DNA of 64,000 bases, taken from contig NW_026622874.1 in assembly GCF_023065955.2 (NCBI RefSeq), positions 23,865,772-23,929,771 on the forward strand, in the 5' to 3' direction. The notes below the pieces were generated by a model. The model saw nothing but the letters and a program-made list of their open reading frames with translations, made no database searches and was not told where the DNA came from. This stretch comes from Ursus arctos. Its lineage: Eukaryota > Chordata > Mammalia > Carnivora > Ursidae. Positions within the stretch are counted from its first letter, which is position 1; each line of letters begins with the position of its first letter. Positions 1 through 12,724 of this stretch are shown in pieces. A program made the position numbers and the translations under genes.

Positions 1-988
1 ACTGAGCAACCTTTAGTTGTAGGCGAGGCTCAGAGATTAGGTGCCACAAACAAGGTTGCATAGGTAACAAGTGGGAGTAACAAGAATTCTATTATATTGG
101 TGTTTTTAAAACTGTGATCTGTAGAACACTAGCGGTCTAAGGACATTCCCAAGTACTCCGTGAGGATTTGTAAACTTTTTCATTTAAATCATAATCCCTT
201 ACCTTTGACCTAGAGCTAGACTACCCAAAGTGACCCCTCCCTTGCTAGGGACTGCAACACAGTTTCAGTTGTTGTGTTTGTGCTCATTGTAATGTTGAAG
301 AGGGTAATGTTGCTTTAGTTGGGATTGACTTTTGAGGAAAAAGCGGATTGTGAAATTTTTTTCAGCAGTGGTTGCAAGAATCTTGATTTGGAAAAAGAGT
401 TTTCCATCTTTTCTAGCTCTAAGGAAGTGTTTTAACTATAGCTGGAGGGTTTATTCTATTTCCTCTGGGGCAAGACAGACACACATGGGTGACATAAGGC
501 ATGAGGAATACGCAAAGAAGAATTATTTTACAGTATCAGGTAAATAAGAAATAGGAAGGACTCCAACTGCCAATCAGTCAATCAACAGGCAGAAAATTGG
601 AGAAATTAAAAATATTAGAGTGGAGCCAGGTCTCTTTGCACAGCTAGGTGTGTGAGGGCTGAAGATGCAGGATTACTGGGCTAGTTTCTACCTAAATCTC
701 CAGAGCCTGCAGATGTTTCTGAGTGAGTGCTGCAGGAGCTACCAGGTGGCAGGTGGATTAGTGCCCATGTGTCATGTCTGTGCTTGGGAAGGAAAGGACA
801 ATGAAAGATCCTTGAGAATTTTTAGAAGCAAGTTATGGATGAGGACAAGAGGACAGAATGCAGGTCAGAGACAATCTTCAGAAAACCTGCCCTGGTGGAT
901 TTCCTTGCAATGGAGGGAAGTGAAGTTTTCTCTAACCCCAGTCTTTCAGTGCAATGTACGCATTTTAACTGTGGGCTAGGGATAGGTT
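1..988. other. Unique sequence, no gene seen
   Basis: No repeat family, splice-flanked exon or codon-like frame is recognised. Short open frames at 332-547 and 665-979 have no recognisable domains and look like chance. Confidence 0.5.
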
Positions 989-1125
989 ACATCAGAGTTG
1001 CTTATAATGCTCGTTAAAAATACAGCTTTCTGGGGGCTGACTCAGAATCTCGGAATATCAGGGAATGGGACCGGTCAGTTCTAGCATTCCAGAAAATTCT
1101 TAAGCATGTTAGAATTTGAGATCTA
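989..1125 (+). repeat. MER5A-like hAT transposon remnant
   Basis: Degraded match to the MER5A layout: an ATCAGAG start, a CGTTAAAAATACAG stretch, then CTGACTCAGAATCTC, and a diverged second half ending in TTTGAGATC. MER5A is a non-autonomous hAT-Charlie DNA transposon common to placental mammals. Divergence is high, so the family call is tentative. Confidence 0.4.
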
Positions 1126-1254
1126 CTCTCCTGGGGACTTTCTTTATAAAGTAAGGGACAGGGTTGCTGGAGGGACTCTAAAATTTTCTTTTTGAAACCT
1201 GGCCGAACTCTTTGAAAGAAAAGGTGATCACCTATTGGAATGATAGGGCATACA

Positions 1255-2405
1255 AGTTTTAATTTTTTAATTTTTTATTATGTTATGTTAGTCACCGTAC
1301 AGTAAATCATTAGTTTTTGATGTAGTGTTCCGTGATTCATTGTTTGCGTATAACACCCAGTGCTCCATGCAATACGTGCCCTCCTTAATACCCATCACCG
1401 GCCTAGCCTTAATTCCCCACCCTCCTTCCCTCTGAAACCCTCAGTTTGTTTCCCAGAATCCATAGTCTCTTGTGGTTCATTCCCCCTTCTGATTACCCCC
1501 CCCATCATTCTTCCCTTCCTTCTCCTACCCATCTCCCTGCTATTTCTTATGTTCCACAAATGAGTGAAACCATATGATAATTGTCTTTCTCTGCTTGACT
1601 TATTTCACTTAGCATAATCTCCTCCTGACCCATCCATGTTGCTGCAAATGTTGGGTAATCGTTCTTTTTGATGGCTGAGTAATATTCCATTGTATATATG
1701 GACCACATCTTTATCCATTCATCTGTTGAAGGGCATCTCGGCTCCTTCCAGAGTTTAGCTATTGTGGACAATGCTGCTATGAACATTGGGGTACATATGG
1801 CCCTTCTCTTCACTACATCTGTATCTTTGGGGTAAATACCCAGTAGTGCAATTGCTGGATCATAAGGTAGCTCTATTTTTAACTTTTTGAGGGACCTCCA
1901 CACTGTTTTCCATAGTGGCTGTATCAGCTTGCATTCCCACCAAGAGTGTAAGAGGGTTCTCCTTTCTCCACATCCTCTCAAACATTTGTTGTTTTCGCCT
2001 TATTAACTTTTGCCATTCTCACTGGTATAAGTGGTATCTCAAGGTGGTTTTGATTTGAATTTCCCTGATGGCTAATGATTTTGAACATTTTTTCATGTGT
2101 GTGTTAGCCATTTGTATGTCTTCATTGGAAAAGTGTCTGTTCATATCTTCTGCCCATTTTTTGATTTGACTATTTGTTTCTCGTGTATTGAATTTGAGAA
2201 GTTCTTTATAGTTCTTGGATACCAGCCTTTTATCTGTAGTTTCATTTGCAAATATATTCTCCCATTCCGTGGGCTGCCTCTTAGTTTTTTTGACTGTTTC
2301 CTTGGCTGTGCAGAAGCTTTTTATCTTGATGAAGTCCCACAAGTTCATTTTTTCTTTTGTTTCCCTTGCCTTTGGAGACATGTCATGAAAGAAGTTGCTG
2401 TGGCC
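1255..2405 (-). mobile_element. LINE-1, 5'-truncated, antisense (ORF2 C-terminus plus 3' UTR)
   Basis: On the minus strand the order is ORF2 C-terminal coding (about 2405 down to 1547), 3' UTR (1545-1276, with the carnivore L1 block containing GAGCACTGGGTGTTATACGC) and an A-rich tail at 1255-1275. The translated remnant includes [55 protein letters not shown] and MEYYSAIKKNDYPTF, which are hallmarks of the region downstream of the reverse transcriptase. The frame shifts near 1980-2020, so no intact protein remains. The 5' end is truncated within ORF2. No clean target-site duplication was found. Confidence 0.95.
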
Positions 2406-2736
2406 AACTTTTAAACCTGCATAGGCTCTCAAAATGTAAGCCCCCCCAAGAGAGAGAAGGTATTAAGTCCCTACATGTTAGAATCACTAGTGTTTCTTAG
2501 GAACAGCAAGAGGGACCTGGGCTCCATTGTGAGTCAGGGTTCAAGATGTTAGAGGACAGTTCATTTTAAGAAAAAAATTAAAGGAAATGGTGGTGAAATA
2601 AAATTCAAACAAAATTCTTGGGCTTGCCCATTTGTTCCTACTTCTAAGGCCCCTTGCTTATTACCTCCACCATCTTTTCCAACCATGACCCTTATATGCT
2701 GTTGCCTTTGCTTTCAAGCTAGGGAAACTTTTCCCT
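2406..2736. other. Unique spacer
   Basis: About 330 bp between the L1 and the next SINE. Nothing recognisable. Confidence 0.5.
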
Positions 2737-2752
2737 TCATCAGCTCTTTTTT

Positions 2753-2955
2753 TTTTTTTTTTTTTTTTTTAAAGATTTTATTTATTTATGTGACAGAGAG
2801 ACAGCCAGCGAGAGAGGGAACACAAGCAGGGGGAGAGGGAGAGGAAGAAGCAGGCTCCCAACCGAGGAACCCGATGTGGGACTCGATCCCGGTACACCAG
2901 GATCACGCCCTGAGCCGAAGGCAGACGCCCAACGACTGCGCTACCCAGGCGCCCC
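2753..2955 (-). mobile_element. SINEC (Can-SINE), young subfamily, antisense
   Basis: Poly(T) is followed by the reverse complement of the A-rich tail, the CT-rich body with the AGACAGCCAGCGAGAGA signature, and the tRNA-like head ending GGCGCCCC. A 16-bp target-site duplication, TCATCAGCTCTTTTTT, lies at 2737-2752 and 2956-2971. Intact head, tail and TSD indicate recent L1-mediated insertion. A 115-codon open frame crosses it and has no protein meaning. Confidence 0.97.
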
Positions 2956-2971
2956 TCATCAGCTCTTTTTT

Positions 2972-3785
2972 GGATGTGTTTGGAATTTTGCCTAAACAAG
3001 GTCTGCCAAACCTGCTCCTGTGTTATCTTTAGTATCTCCTTTGCATACGTGCCCTGAGGAAGTGAGATCCTCCATGCATTCTTTCTTCTGATGAATATTT
3101 GATTGGCAACCTTAAAATTTTTCTTTGTGTTTAAATTATAAACTCAGTGCAAGCACAAGGCACCTTTCACAGTCTTTTAAACTACATGTCAATATGTGTT
3201 CTTGTAGAGCTATAATTACCTATTATTTCGTAGCTTTCTGAATTAAATATTCATTAAACAAAAGCTGAAATGGTATTAAATCTATATAAAATTTTTAATG
3301 TGCAAAAATTACTAATCAGTATGTTAATGCAGCTTTATCAGGATTTGACTTATGTGGCGTGGAAGGACATTACGTTTTTTACTAATGCTTTGCTTTTTTG
3401 AAGCCATTCACATTTATAAAATAAAGCACATTTTCCTAGAATAATGAATTATTATGTGAGGGAGTTTCAAAATGTAAATGAGAAATAATTTCACTGTACT
3501 GTCTTTGGGGAAAGGAAAGGATGTGATTTTTGAATGCAAATGGAGGTTTCCCACTTTTGCCAATGATCAGAATTAACACAGCAAGTAGAAAGGAGCATAG
3601 GGGATGGATGTGGGCAGAAGTACTGCTCATGGATGTGGAAGAAATCTCAGTCAGGACGTCACCAGCTCAGGCTGCTCCCTCTCACCTCAGGGTTTTCTGG
3701 GGGTGGAGAGAAAGTTGTGCAGAAGCCAACGTCTTTACCATCCAAGCAGGTATACACGTCCTAGGGAGATAATGTCTCTAATACA
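2972..3785. other. Unique AT-rich sequence
   Basis: No recognised repeat or exon. Frames at 3530-3772 and 3604-3828 overlap each other and lack any motif. Confidence 0.5.
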
Positions 3786-4050
3786 GTCAACCATTTCATT
3801 AAAAACTGTTTATTCAGGTAATACATGAATCTTGAATTCAAAAAACATCATGTAGAAAGCCTTTAAAAGGAGCAACGGTGTTTGCCTTACTCCGTTCTCA
3901 CTCGCCAGAGGCAACTATCTTCAAGTGACTTTTTTAGTGTTTTTGGTAGTTACCTTTCTGTTTCTAATTGTCTACACAATTTTTGATGGATTATTTTAAG
4001 AGATATGTATTGATTACCCCCATCAGACACGAGTATTGCACTAGTCTCCT
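3786..4050 (-). repeat. Old L1 (L1M-type) 3'-region remnant
   Basis: Resembles antisense old-L1 3' sequence in which a short A-rich stretch is followed by CCAGAGGCAACTA and a TTTTTGGTAGTTACC block. Strongly diverged; the subfamily cannot be assigned by eye. Confidence 0.4.
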
Positions 4051-5417
4051 TTTCTCCTTCTAATTTTTAATGCAGTTGGTAGTTCTGTGGGTTTCCTCTT
4101 TTCAGTCTTAAAAAAAAAATGTTTTTCAAATCTCCTTTTCTCGTTCAATCCACTTTAGTAATGAATGGCCCCGTACGTTAGGTGAAGAATTGAGCACATT
4201 TACCCTTCCTGTATTTTTTCTTCCTCTTTATTAGCTCCATTAAGTTTTGGATGTCATGGACATTATCCATATCGTTCAATGTTTATCCTTATGCCACACT
4301 TCTCTTACCTGTGCTAGCTAGAGCGGGTCTCTATTCTTCAGGATCTGAAGAGTCCATATTGAAATGATTTACGTCATGTTATTTAGGTAACTATATGTCC
4401 TGTTTTCTTATGTACTTAATGTGATCTTGAGCATTTTCCTGGTATTTTTATTTTTAAACTATCATTCTTCATGGCTGCAGGCTATTCTAAAATGTTAGAC
4501 ACATTGAAGCTTGGCCTTGGCTTTGTTATTTAGCCAGAACACGCTATTCAGCTTTGGTTTGGGCTTAATTTTGAAGCCCTGATAGATGAATATCTACTTC
4601 AATATCATTTCTGACAACTCTGAACTTGAGTGTGAGCAGCGGTTGTGTAATTGCTTATTTGCCGTCATAAAATATCAATGTAAAGTAACTGTAAGATGAA
4701 CACATCATGTTATTCGGGTTTATTGTTAATATTGGCATATTGGGATATTGGAACATTCGAGTATGGGTAAGTTTTATTTTAGATGTAATTTGAGTGAAAA
4801 ATCTCTTTATATGCTTTATTTAATAAATCTCTTAGTCAAATGAAATATGAACATGTTTATTTTTGCAAGAATAAAACTGCAATAATTAATATGATCGCGA
4901 GAACTACAATTTTAACATATAAAAATAATTACTAAGAAATTTCAGGTAAATAATAGGGAAAGAATGTTAGTTATTATGCATAATAAGAGAATACATTAGC
5001 CAGATTACTTTAGAGAAAACTATATGCTTTCTGAATCTACAAACATTTATAACATTAAATTAATTATAGTGCAAGGTAGAGAAATATAGAACAGACAATA
5101 TCAGAATTCTAATCTTTGTAGAATTATTTGGTGTTCTAAAATTCATAACATTAAACAAAGTAGCCTGTAAAAACTATATTTAGTTTTTAGTTATTTAATT
5201 TGGTTTAGGTCATGAGTCTCTGAAGAAAAGGTTCTATTTGAAAATTCTTCACATTTTATGTGAATAAGTAAAAAGCAGAATGTCAGTTTTACTTCTTGAA
5301 ATGTCATGAAGAGAAAAACTGCAAATCGTGAAAATAAAAATTCATCATAACTCTCTTCAATCCAGTCAGAGTATTAATAGCCAATACCTAAATTGTACTG
5401 TTCTGCATATTCTCTCT
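4051..5417. other. AT-rich unique sequence
   Basis: Very AT-rich, especially 4700-5400. No repeat family, RNA gene or exon recognised. No open frame of note. Confidence 0.5.
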
Positions 5418-5565
5418 GCATTCTCACTTAACGCTCCCAGTGGGCCCTTGGGTGTGGGTATTATTAACACATTCTAGAGAGGTTAAGCAATCTCTCCAAG
5501 GTCACACAGCAGGACATGAACTCAGGCAATCTGATTCAAATCTGTGCTCTTTACAAAGGTGTCAT
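5418..5565 (-). repeat. MIR SINE, antisense
   Basis: Shows the antisense MIR core in order: GAGAGGTTAAGCAATC, CCAAGGTCACACAGC, then the CAGGCAATCTGATTC stretch corresponding to the tRNA-like end. Ancient tRNA-derived SINE. Confidence 0.75.
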
Positions 5566-5589
5566 CTCTTAAGTAAGAGATACCTAAAA

Positions 5590-5670
5590 AATACTTAGAT
5601 GGGGTTCCTGGCACGAAGCAAGCATCCAAAAAAAGTTAGCTCTTATCATTAGTTGCTTGCATGGGGTGGG
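5590..5670 (+). repeat. MIR/L2 3'-end fragment
   Basis: Contains CCTGGCACGAAGCAAGCATCC followed by TTAGCTCTTATCATTAG, matching the sense 3' end shared by MIR and L2. Lies directly beside an antisense MIR. Confidence 0.5.
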
Positions 5671-5817
5671 GAGTGCTGGAGAGGGAGGGAGAAGAGCTGA
5701 TGGGTTGTTCATCTTTTACTCTCCCAGCCTCTGGGGGGGTGAGGGGTGAGGGGTGAGGCAGGTGCACATGGCCCCAGGGAGCCAAGAAGCCAGCTTCAGC
5801 CAGGAGGGTCTAAGATA

Positions 5818-6026
5818 TGGGGCACCTGGGTGGCTCAGTCGTTAAGTGTCTGCCTTTGGCTCAGGGCGTGATCCCGGCGTTCTGGGATCGAGCCCCACAT
5901 CAGGCTCCTCTGCTAGGAGCCTGCTTCTTCCTCTCCTACTCCCCCTGCTTGTGTTCCCTCTCTCACTGGCTGTCTCTCTCTCTCTCTCAAATGAATAAAC
6001 AAAATCTTAAAAAAAAAAAAAAAAAA
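5818..6026 (+). mobile_element. SINEC (Can-SINE), young subfamily, sense
   Basis: Head CACCTGGGTGGCTCAGTCG (A-box region) and B-box-like GGGATCGAGCCC, body with CACTGGCTGTCTCTCTC, then an A-rich tail with AATCTT and poly(A). A perfect 16-bp target-site duplication, AGGAGGGTCTAAGATA, sits at 5802-5817 and 6027-6042. Confidence 0.97.
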
Positions 6027-6042
6027 AGGAGGGTCTAAGATA

Positions 6043-7479
6043 ACACAAGCCTCCATCGAAAGCCTCAAGTCTGGCTTTTGGGCTCCTGAAGGGCAGGTAC
6101 CTGCTGGAGCTCACAGGCTCCTGTGGCTGGGCTCCACCACCAGCTTTCTTCTCACTTCATAAGAGTAACCATGGAAATGGCTGCAACATTACAGTTTCTT
6201 AGCATTGGGTGCATTACTTTCTAGCTCTGCTGGGGAGGATTGTGGTGGATTGGAACTTTCAGTGGAGTGGTATGTCATCACAGCACTGGGTTTGGGGGGC
6301 TTCGTAGAACTAGCTCTTCCCCTAAATGAAAAGAGGTAAGGTTACCTGGGGTTGCTTAGAGGATACTTGTAAGCATTCTACAGAGCAAGCTTAGTAAAAC
6401 CCAAAGCTGTTTTCTTTAGAACAGAGAAGGTTTGGAAACGTACGGATTTTTCTGGGATTAGCCCTACGTAGGCACAAATGAAATTCTTTCCTAAGGGCAA
6501 TCACTGCCAGTTTGCTGTAATTAACTAAGAACTGCAAACTGCAAGCCACTGAGAAGCCAGTGAGTAGGAATTGGGGCCCAGATGTTAAAGATCCAGAGGA
6601 AATTGAAGCAGTGCGAAAAGCAGTTGTGGAAGCTGAGACAGCTGTTTCCCTTGTGCCTGTGTTCATAACGTATTAACTGTCTTCTTTGCAGGGCAACCTT
6701 TAAAATGTGTGCAAATGGTACTCACGAGTTGTGAACATTCATGTTTTGTGACTTTGGTGGGGTTATCCTTTATTTTTAAAGTTCCATTAATGTGCCTTTC
6801 TTTTGCCTGTGACTGGGGAAAGTCTGGCTGATTAAGTTAGGTTACCTTAACCTCAGGCACCACTGTGTAGCTGGGTCGACCAGATGTCAAGACATAGAAT
6901 CTAGTAGAAAACACACTACTTCTAGAATACCAAGAATACCATATTTACAAAGTCAATCCTATAAAATGGTGGCACATATTACCAAGTTTCATTTGTAGGT
7001 CCTTCTCCCCCGACTCCCAGGGTTCCTAGCTACTCCAGCATTTCTGACTGCTCCTCCTTATAGGAGGTGGCTCTTGGATCCTATCCTATCACTCACCCGA
7101 ATTCCCATCGCCATGTTCCCCTTCTGTGTGTTCCCTGTCATGGCTCTGCTGCATGACCAGTTGGTCTCACTGGTTTTGAAACTGGAAAGGTTCAGATGTT
7201 CTTCTTGGTCTAAGAAGTATACAAAGAAGTGTTAAGACACATCCAATGTGGGTCACAGAGGTTAGCAGCAGTCCTGCCGGGGAGTATGGTGAACATCTCC
7301 TACATTTTTGGGTCTGTTTTAGCAATTAACTGTATGACACACTTCTATCATACTTTTACAATTTAGAATCATTAATAATTCTGAATAAAATGCAAAATTA
7401 ATCTGAAATTGAGGCACACAATGGAACAATTGTTAGAAACAGTTAAAAATTGCTGTCATGATGTACTGAGTTGCATTGT
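6043..7479. other. Unique sequence, no gene seen
   Basis: No recognised repeat. The 91-codon minus frame at 6391-6666 has no domain and no splice context that convinces. Confidence 0.5.
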
Positions 7480-7915
7480 TACTGTGGTTGGCGGCTTCCA
7501 AGATGGCCCCAAGGACACCAGGCCCCTGGTTTTCACACGTTTGTGTCATCTCCTCCCACACTGTGCCAGAGTTGGTCTGTGGGACCAATAGCATGCAGCA
7601 TAAGTAACAGTGTGTCACTTTTGACAGATTATAAAAGATTGCAGTTTCTGTCTTGGGTACTCTCTTACTCCCTTGCTCATATTTTTTCTCTCTCTATCTC
7701 TAAATCACTACTCTGGGGGTTGCCAGCTTCCATGTCATGAAGAAACTCAGGCAGCCCATGGAACCAAGCCTGCGTGCTGAGGAACTGAGGCCAAAGGACC
7801 TCCAGAGCTATGAGAGAATACATTTCTGTTGTTTTAACCCACCTAGTTTATGGCAGCCCTAGCAAACTAATACAGGGTAATTTGTGAGGCAGCAATGGAT
7901 AACAGAGACTATTTT
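7480..7915 (+). mobile_element. MLT1-type MaLR solo LTR, sense
   Basis: Matches MLT1 landmarks in order: CTTCCAAGATGGCCCC near the start, CTCCCACACTGTGCCAG, GACCAATAGCATGCAGCA, CACTCTGGG-like text, CCATGTCATGAAGA, GAGGAACTGAGGCC, then a 3' end with TTCTGTTGTTTTAACCCACC and AACTAATACAG. This is the LTR of a non-autonomous ERVL-related element. No internal retroviral region is attached. Confidence 0.85.
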
Positions 7916-8763
7916 GTAACCAAGTCATTCTTACACTATATTCATTGACTTTTCAATGAATAAGTATGTGGAGAAGACCCTCGTTTCTTTGGGCCATTTT
8001 TCTGTGGTTTTGGCAATTTTGCAAAATTTTACCTGGAACTACCTTCTTCATCAGGGCAAGAGGGGTCAGATGTGTTAAGGACATGACACACTGGGGTGCA
8101 TAAAGCACGCAACTTCAAACACAGAACCTATAGTACGGCTATGGGTTTGGGCCCTGCCACACAGCAATTCTGATACATTTGATTTTGTCTCTCTCTATCA
8201 AGGAGGGGGGGAAGATATTTTATAATTACAGGCACTGTATCAGGGAGTGCATATTTTGACTAGACAACAATAAAACCAAATTTCCTGCTTACAATTTTAC
8301 ATGTATATGATAAGAAGCGTTTCCCATAGACTTAACTGTGACTCTGCAAGCCTCAAACCTGGCTTCTCTACAACCTACGTAGTGTTGCTCACTTTCCTGT
8401 CATGATATGACCTCTGGCCCTGCATCTTTGTGTTGTAAAATAGAATGAGCTAGCACAGTGGGCGATAGGAGGCCTCCTGGAAAACCATTCCTATCCCAGG
8501 GTGGCTAGAAATGACTTGAAATATACGTGAAAGTGACAGAAAGACACAGAAAAGCTCAAGCTTAATGTATGCTCAACTTCCCCTTAGCAGATCCCCAAAA
8601 TACCCTTTCCCCAGGAAAGAAGCATCTCTTTACTTTGGCATTATTGCCTCTAAGGTGATATAAGCATAATACTGACAGTGGCCATTTCTATCTGTCTGTG
8701 AAGAAGTCCTGCCAGAGAGTGAAGCATATCCAAGAAAAGCAGAATTAAGATAAGGGTAGGGGG
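7916..8763. other. Unique sequence
   Basis: No gene or repeat recognised. Confidence 0.45.
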
Positions 8764-8822
8764 CGGGAGAGGCAGGGAGATAAAGAGACAGAGAGTGAGA
8801 GAGACATAGAGAGAGAGAGATT
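8764..8822. repeat. GA-rich simple repeat
   Basis: Imperfect purine tract dominated by GAGA units and ending in a clean run AGAGAGAGAGAG. An 80-codon minus-strand frame across it is low-complexity. Confidence 0.8.
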
Positions 8823-8959
8823 TATTTCTGATGACACCCCCAGATCCAGTTGTGATTGAAGCCAAATTTCGTTTTTCAGTTACATGAGCCAAGACATTCC
8901 AGACTCCCCTGTTTCTGCTTAATTGAACTTGAATGGTTTGTCTTTTCCTTCTGTTTTCA

Positions 8960-9040
8960 CTATTGCATCCTCAACTTCTAGAATTTGGCACATGATAGCC
9001 ACTAAATAAATATTTATTGAATGAGTGAATAAATTGGATT
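8960..9040 (+). repeat. L2 3' end, sense
   Basis: GGCACATGATAGCCACTAAATAAATATTTATTGAATGAGTG corresponds to the conserved L2 3' terminus. Only the tail is present. Confidence 0.65.
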
Positions 9041-9114
9041 TCTTTAAACCAGAGAAGGCCTTACTAAATCAGGAAGATTTTTAAAAATTATAATCGAGGT
9101 AGAATTTAAGTGCT

Positions 9115-9400
9115 ATTGACCATGTGCTAAAGGCAGGCTATTGATAAGTATACATGGTTAAACAGGGAGCATACTTGGAGCACATTATAAGCTAAGGCCT
9201 AGAGAAGGGAACACACTGGGCATGCTCAGAGCCGTGAGTGCAGTGGTCCTGTTGGGTAGTGAGTTTCTGGAGGGTGTGGGCATGATGCTGAGAAGGTAGG
9301 TAGCTCATCTCTGAGAGATTTGGATGACCAGCTGAAGAATTTGGCATTTATTTGGTAGCCAATGGGGAGTCAGTGGGTAGTTTTTGAGTTATTATCCCTT
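9115..9400 (-). repeat. L2 fragment, antisense (probable)
   Basis: Contains diverged antisense L2 3'-UTR phrases: GGCATTTATTTGGTAGCCAATGGGGAGTC followed by a TTTTTGAG stretch. Direct continuity with known L2 copies was judged by eye only. Confidence 0.45.
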
Positions 9401-11704
9401 CCATGGATAGTTTCATTTAAACAGAAAACTCAAAGCTTCTACCTAAAAGGATTTACTTTTACGTAATAGGAATTTAAGGTCATAAAGCAGGTTAGTGAAG
9501 ATTTTTGTGAAAGAACTTTCAATAGTCTCAAATTATACCATGTAGGCCACTGCTGTCTTATGACTAGTTATTTTCCTGTGATAATCTGGGGTTAAGTTCA
9601 GTCATTTCACAAAAACCTAGTTGCAACTTTTAGTACGCTGAAATAGAAGCACAAAGACCTGAAAGGAGATAAAGGAAAGAAAAATGAAAAATGAAGAAAA
9701 TGCTTTTTTCTCTTTGAGTACATTTTATCTTTTGGAAAAATTCAAAATGATGAATAAACTATTTAAGATAAGTTTTCAGCAGTGATAAAACCATCAGATG
9801 ACTTAAAAGGGAAACATCTGAAGAAGCAGAAATTGCGTGAATAGCCCAGAAACTAAGACCAATTAAGCATACTCTGATTGGAGCCTAGAGTAAGTGATAG
9901 GAATCAGACTGGAAAAAGTAGGGTGTGGTCAAATTAGGCTGGGCGCATGGAGGAAAAAAACTATTTTGTGAGCAATCCAGTTAGAGTATGTAACATATTT
10001 TATACCCTTAGCTAACAGAAGGACTGTAAATTATGTAAATCTAGTGCCTTTATTTTGATTACTCTGCAACATGTTATTCCCTTCTTCTTTTCCCAATCTA
10101 TATAAATAAAAAAAAAGCTTTTTCCTTTTGATGTAGAAGATTCAGGTATTTTATATTTGTGGTTTCAAGGTATTCTGTTATTTCTCTTGCATTTACATCA
10201 ATTTTCTTCTTCTTTTCATGATATCACTTGTGAAAATGCATTTATTATTTGTAAGTACATTATTAGAAAGAGTTTAATTTTTTACTCTCTTCTAACTTAA
10301 AATTATATTTTCTGGTTTTGGTTTCTGTGATAGAGGAAAAAATGATCTTAAGTGTTGACATTCTCTTCCTAGGGTAAGTTTACTTGGTGCTGCTCAACTT
10401 CTGGCCCTTGTGGTGATGAGCACAGTAAGCGCTAGACATGGCCAGGACAGAGGGTTGGGTATAATAGTGAGACATATGGGATTGAGGGGGTCTAAGGAGC
10501 TGTTGAGACAAGAAAGAATCTAAAGGAGTATGGGAAAATTTCAGTGACTGCCGGAGGGAATTGGGGGTGGGGAAAAACTATTTGTATAAGAAATTTTAAG
10601 GAAGTTTTGTTTGGGGATAAAAAGTGTCACACCTATTACTGAATCCCTTAAAAATTCCCATAAAAGCATTCCCTTTCCATTTGTTGCTCTTACAATTAGA
10701 TTTGTGAATATGCAAGTGTTTTTCTAATTTATCAGTGTGTTGAGATCGGATTCAAGGTGAGAGGAGAAGATGGCCCAGTTTTATTTGGGTTACTTTTTAA
10801 AAAAAATATATACCATTCTATGGTGATTAAAACTATAAAAAGAAGACTTTCTGTAAAAGAGGGTCATGACAACATCTATAAAACAGTGTTTTTCTTCTTC
10901 AGGCCCTCTCAAATTTCTCATATTGTTGTAGGGTTCCGGGTTCTGTGCTGCTTAACATGTACTCACGCACTAATCCTCTCATCTTCCATCTGGTTCCACC
11001 ACTTTTTTCTTTTCTGGTCAGCTTAGATGATGTCTTTGATATCATGGCCACCATCATGTCATAAATGTCCACTCATGTCACCATTGTTGATATCCACCAA
11101 GGCATGGCTGACTTGACAATCCTGCCAAAGTCAACTGAAGGTTTTGCCGCCACTACCTTATGAAAGGGTTGCCTCTGAAGGTACCGGAATACTGCCTGTG
11201 TTTGATATCATGCCATCTCTGGCATTTCCAGTTCCAGGTGTGGACGCTGATTGACCACTGCTCCAACTATGGAATCCATTCTGTTCCCCTGTGGTTTTTA
11301 CTTTAGTTCCCTCTCTCTACAACACAGATATGAGACCATGGTTCTAGGACATGCCAGGAAGAACCAGGCTAGCCTCAGAAATACTCCCTGGTTTGTTCTG
11401 GGATCTTTCTTATAGGTCTCAATGCTCTCTTACCTGAGGCCATGTTCTGTCCTTAGAGGTGCTTTGGCCCATCATGTGAGGCTCCTCACACCCTGGTCAT
11501 GGACTCATCTTAATCTCAGCATGGAGGTCAGGCCCTCGTGTCAGCTATGTGGATAATAGTTTTCATAGTCCTTTCATTTGTATTTGCCCCTTAGGGAAAT
11601 ATAAGTGCATATATCATTAGGACACTTGGTTTCAGTCTCATACCCAATAAAAATTCCAGTATTGAAAGGGAGATGTGCTTGTCTCTGTTATTTAAATATC
11701 CATT
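9401..11704. other. Long unique AT-rich stretch, no gene seen
   Basis: About 2.3 kb without a recognised repeat. AT-rich to about 10.9 kb, then nearer average composition. The 89-codon frame at 10757-11026 has no domain. Nothing functional is assigned. Confidence 0.5.
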
Positions 11705-11995
11705 CATGTATTTATTTATTAGTTCATTCAATACATATTTAATTAGTAACTGCTATACACCAGGGACTGTTCTGAGATTGAGGATATTCCAGTGACTAAG
11801 ACAGACAAAATTTTTCCCTTCTTGGAATTCACCTTCCCATGGGCAGACAACAAGTAAACCAACATAGTGATTTCAGATAGCAGTAAGTTCTCTGAAGAAA
11901 TACAACCAGAAAGGGAATCAGGAGTGATAGTGGGCAGAGATGAGGGGGACACTCTTTGAGATAGGGTAATCCCTCAGGGCAGGCCTCTCAGGGTC
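11705..11995 (-). repeat. L2 3' region, antisense
   Basis: Begins with TTCATTCAATACATATTTAA, continues CTGCTATACACCAGGGACTGTTCTGAG and GACTAAGACAGACAAAA, then the antisense UTR body. This is the reverse complement of the L2 3' terminus. Confidence 0.75.
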
Positions 11996-12389
11996 CTTTT
12001 AGTCCTTTTACTTGCCGGTAGTCCCTTCTGGGTGTCGTCATGAGATGAGCTGGGGAGGTGATTATATCTGTGTGCTAAGGTCAGAGGTATCATCCTCTTT
12101 CAATAATTTTAGTTCAGAGTCATTGGCAGGAAGGAGACACTGTTGGTTTCAGGAAGAAAAATGGGCCTGACTTGTTTCCATACAGAAGTTATTGATGTTT
12201 CCAGTGGCCTCATCTGCGCCCCACCTCCCAATCTCAGCATGACTTTCAGCTTCTTACACTAGGATACAGCGTGGCCCTCATTTAACTGTAACTGTAATGC
12301 AGCAGGTTATTGAAATAAACAAACGCACAAGGCATTTTCTCAAAGCTTATAGAGTCTTCCTAACTTTTGTACAGATGCGTGTCCTAGGT
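11996..12389. other. Unique spacer
   Basis: Nothing recognised. Confidence 0.45.
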
Positions 12390-12620
12390 CACAGAGCTAG
12401 TACTAGTAATGAGAGCTACTCCGAGTGACTACTTGCGATGTGCCAGGGACAGCTGAAGTATTTTTACCACGTATTCCCTGCAATTTTTCTAGGAGACAAG
12501 CATTAGTATGCTCATTACGTGTTGGAGGAAGTTGAGGTTGGAGAGATGAAAAGACTGTCAGGTCACACAAGTACTGAGCATAATTTTGTGCCTGATTCCC
12601 AAACACCATTCACTTTCCAT
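12390..12620 (-). repeat. MIR, antisense
   Basis: GATGTGCCAGGGACAGC, then GGAAGTTGAGGTTGGAGAG and CAGGTCACACAAGTACTGAG follow the antisense MIR order. Moderately diverged. Confidence 0.65.
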
Positions 12621-12724
12621 CCATCTATGATCATTCCTAAAGTGAAACCAGGCATTTGTAGGTGACCCCAGAACCTCTATGATCTGAGTCATGGAAGAGC
12701 AGCAGGTCCAGAATTCAAACTCAA

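Noticed and set aside
1547..2432. Minus-strand frames of 144 and 137 codons
   Set aside because: They are frame-shifted remnants of L1 ORF2, not host genes.
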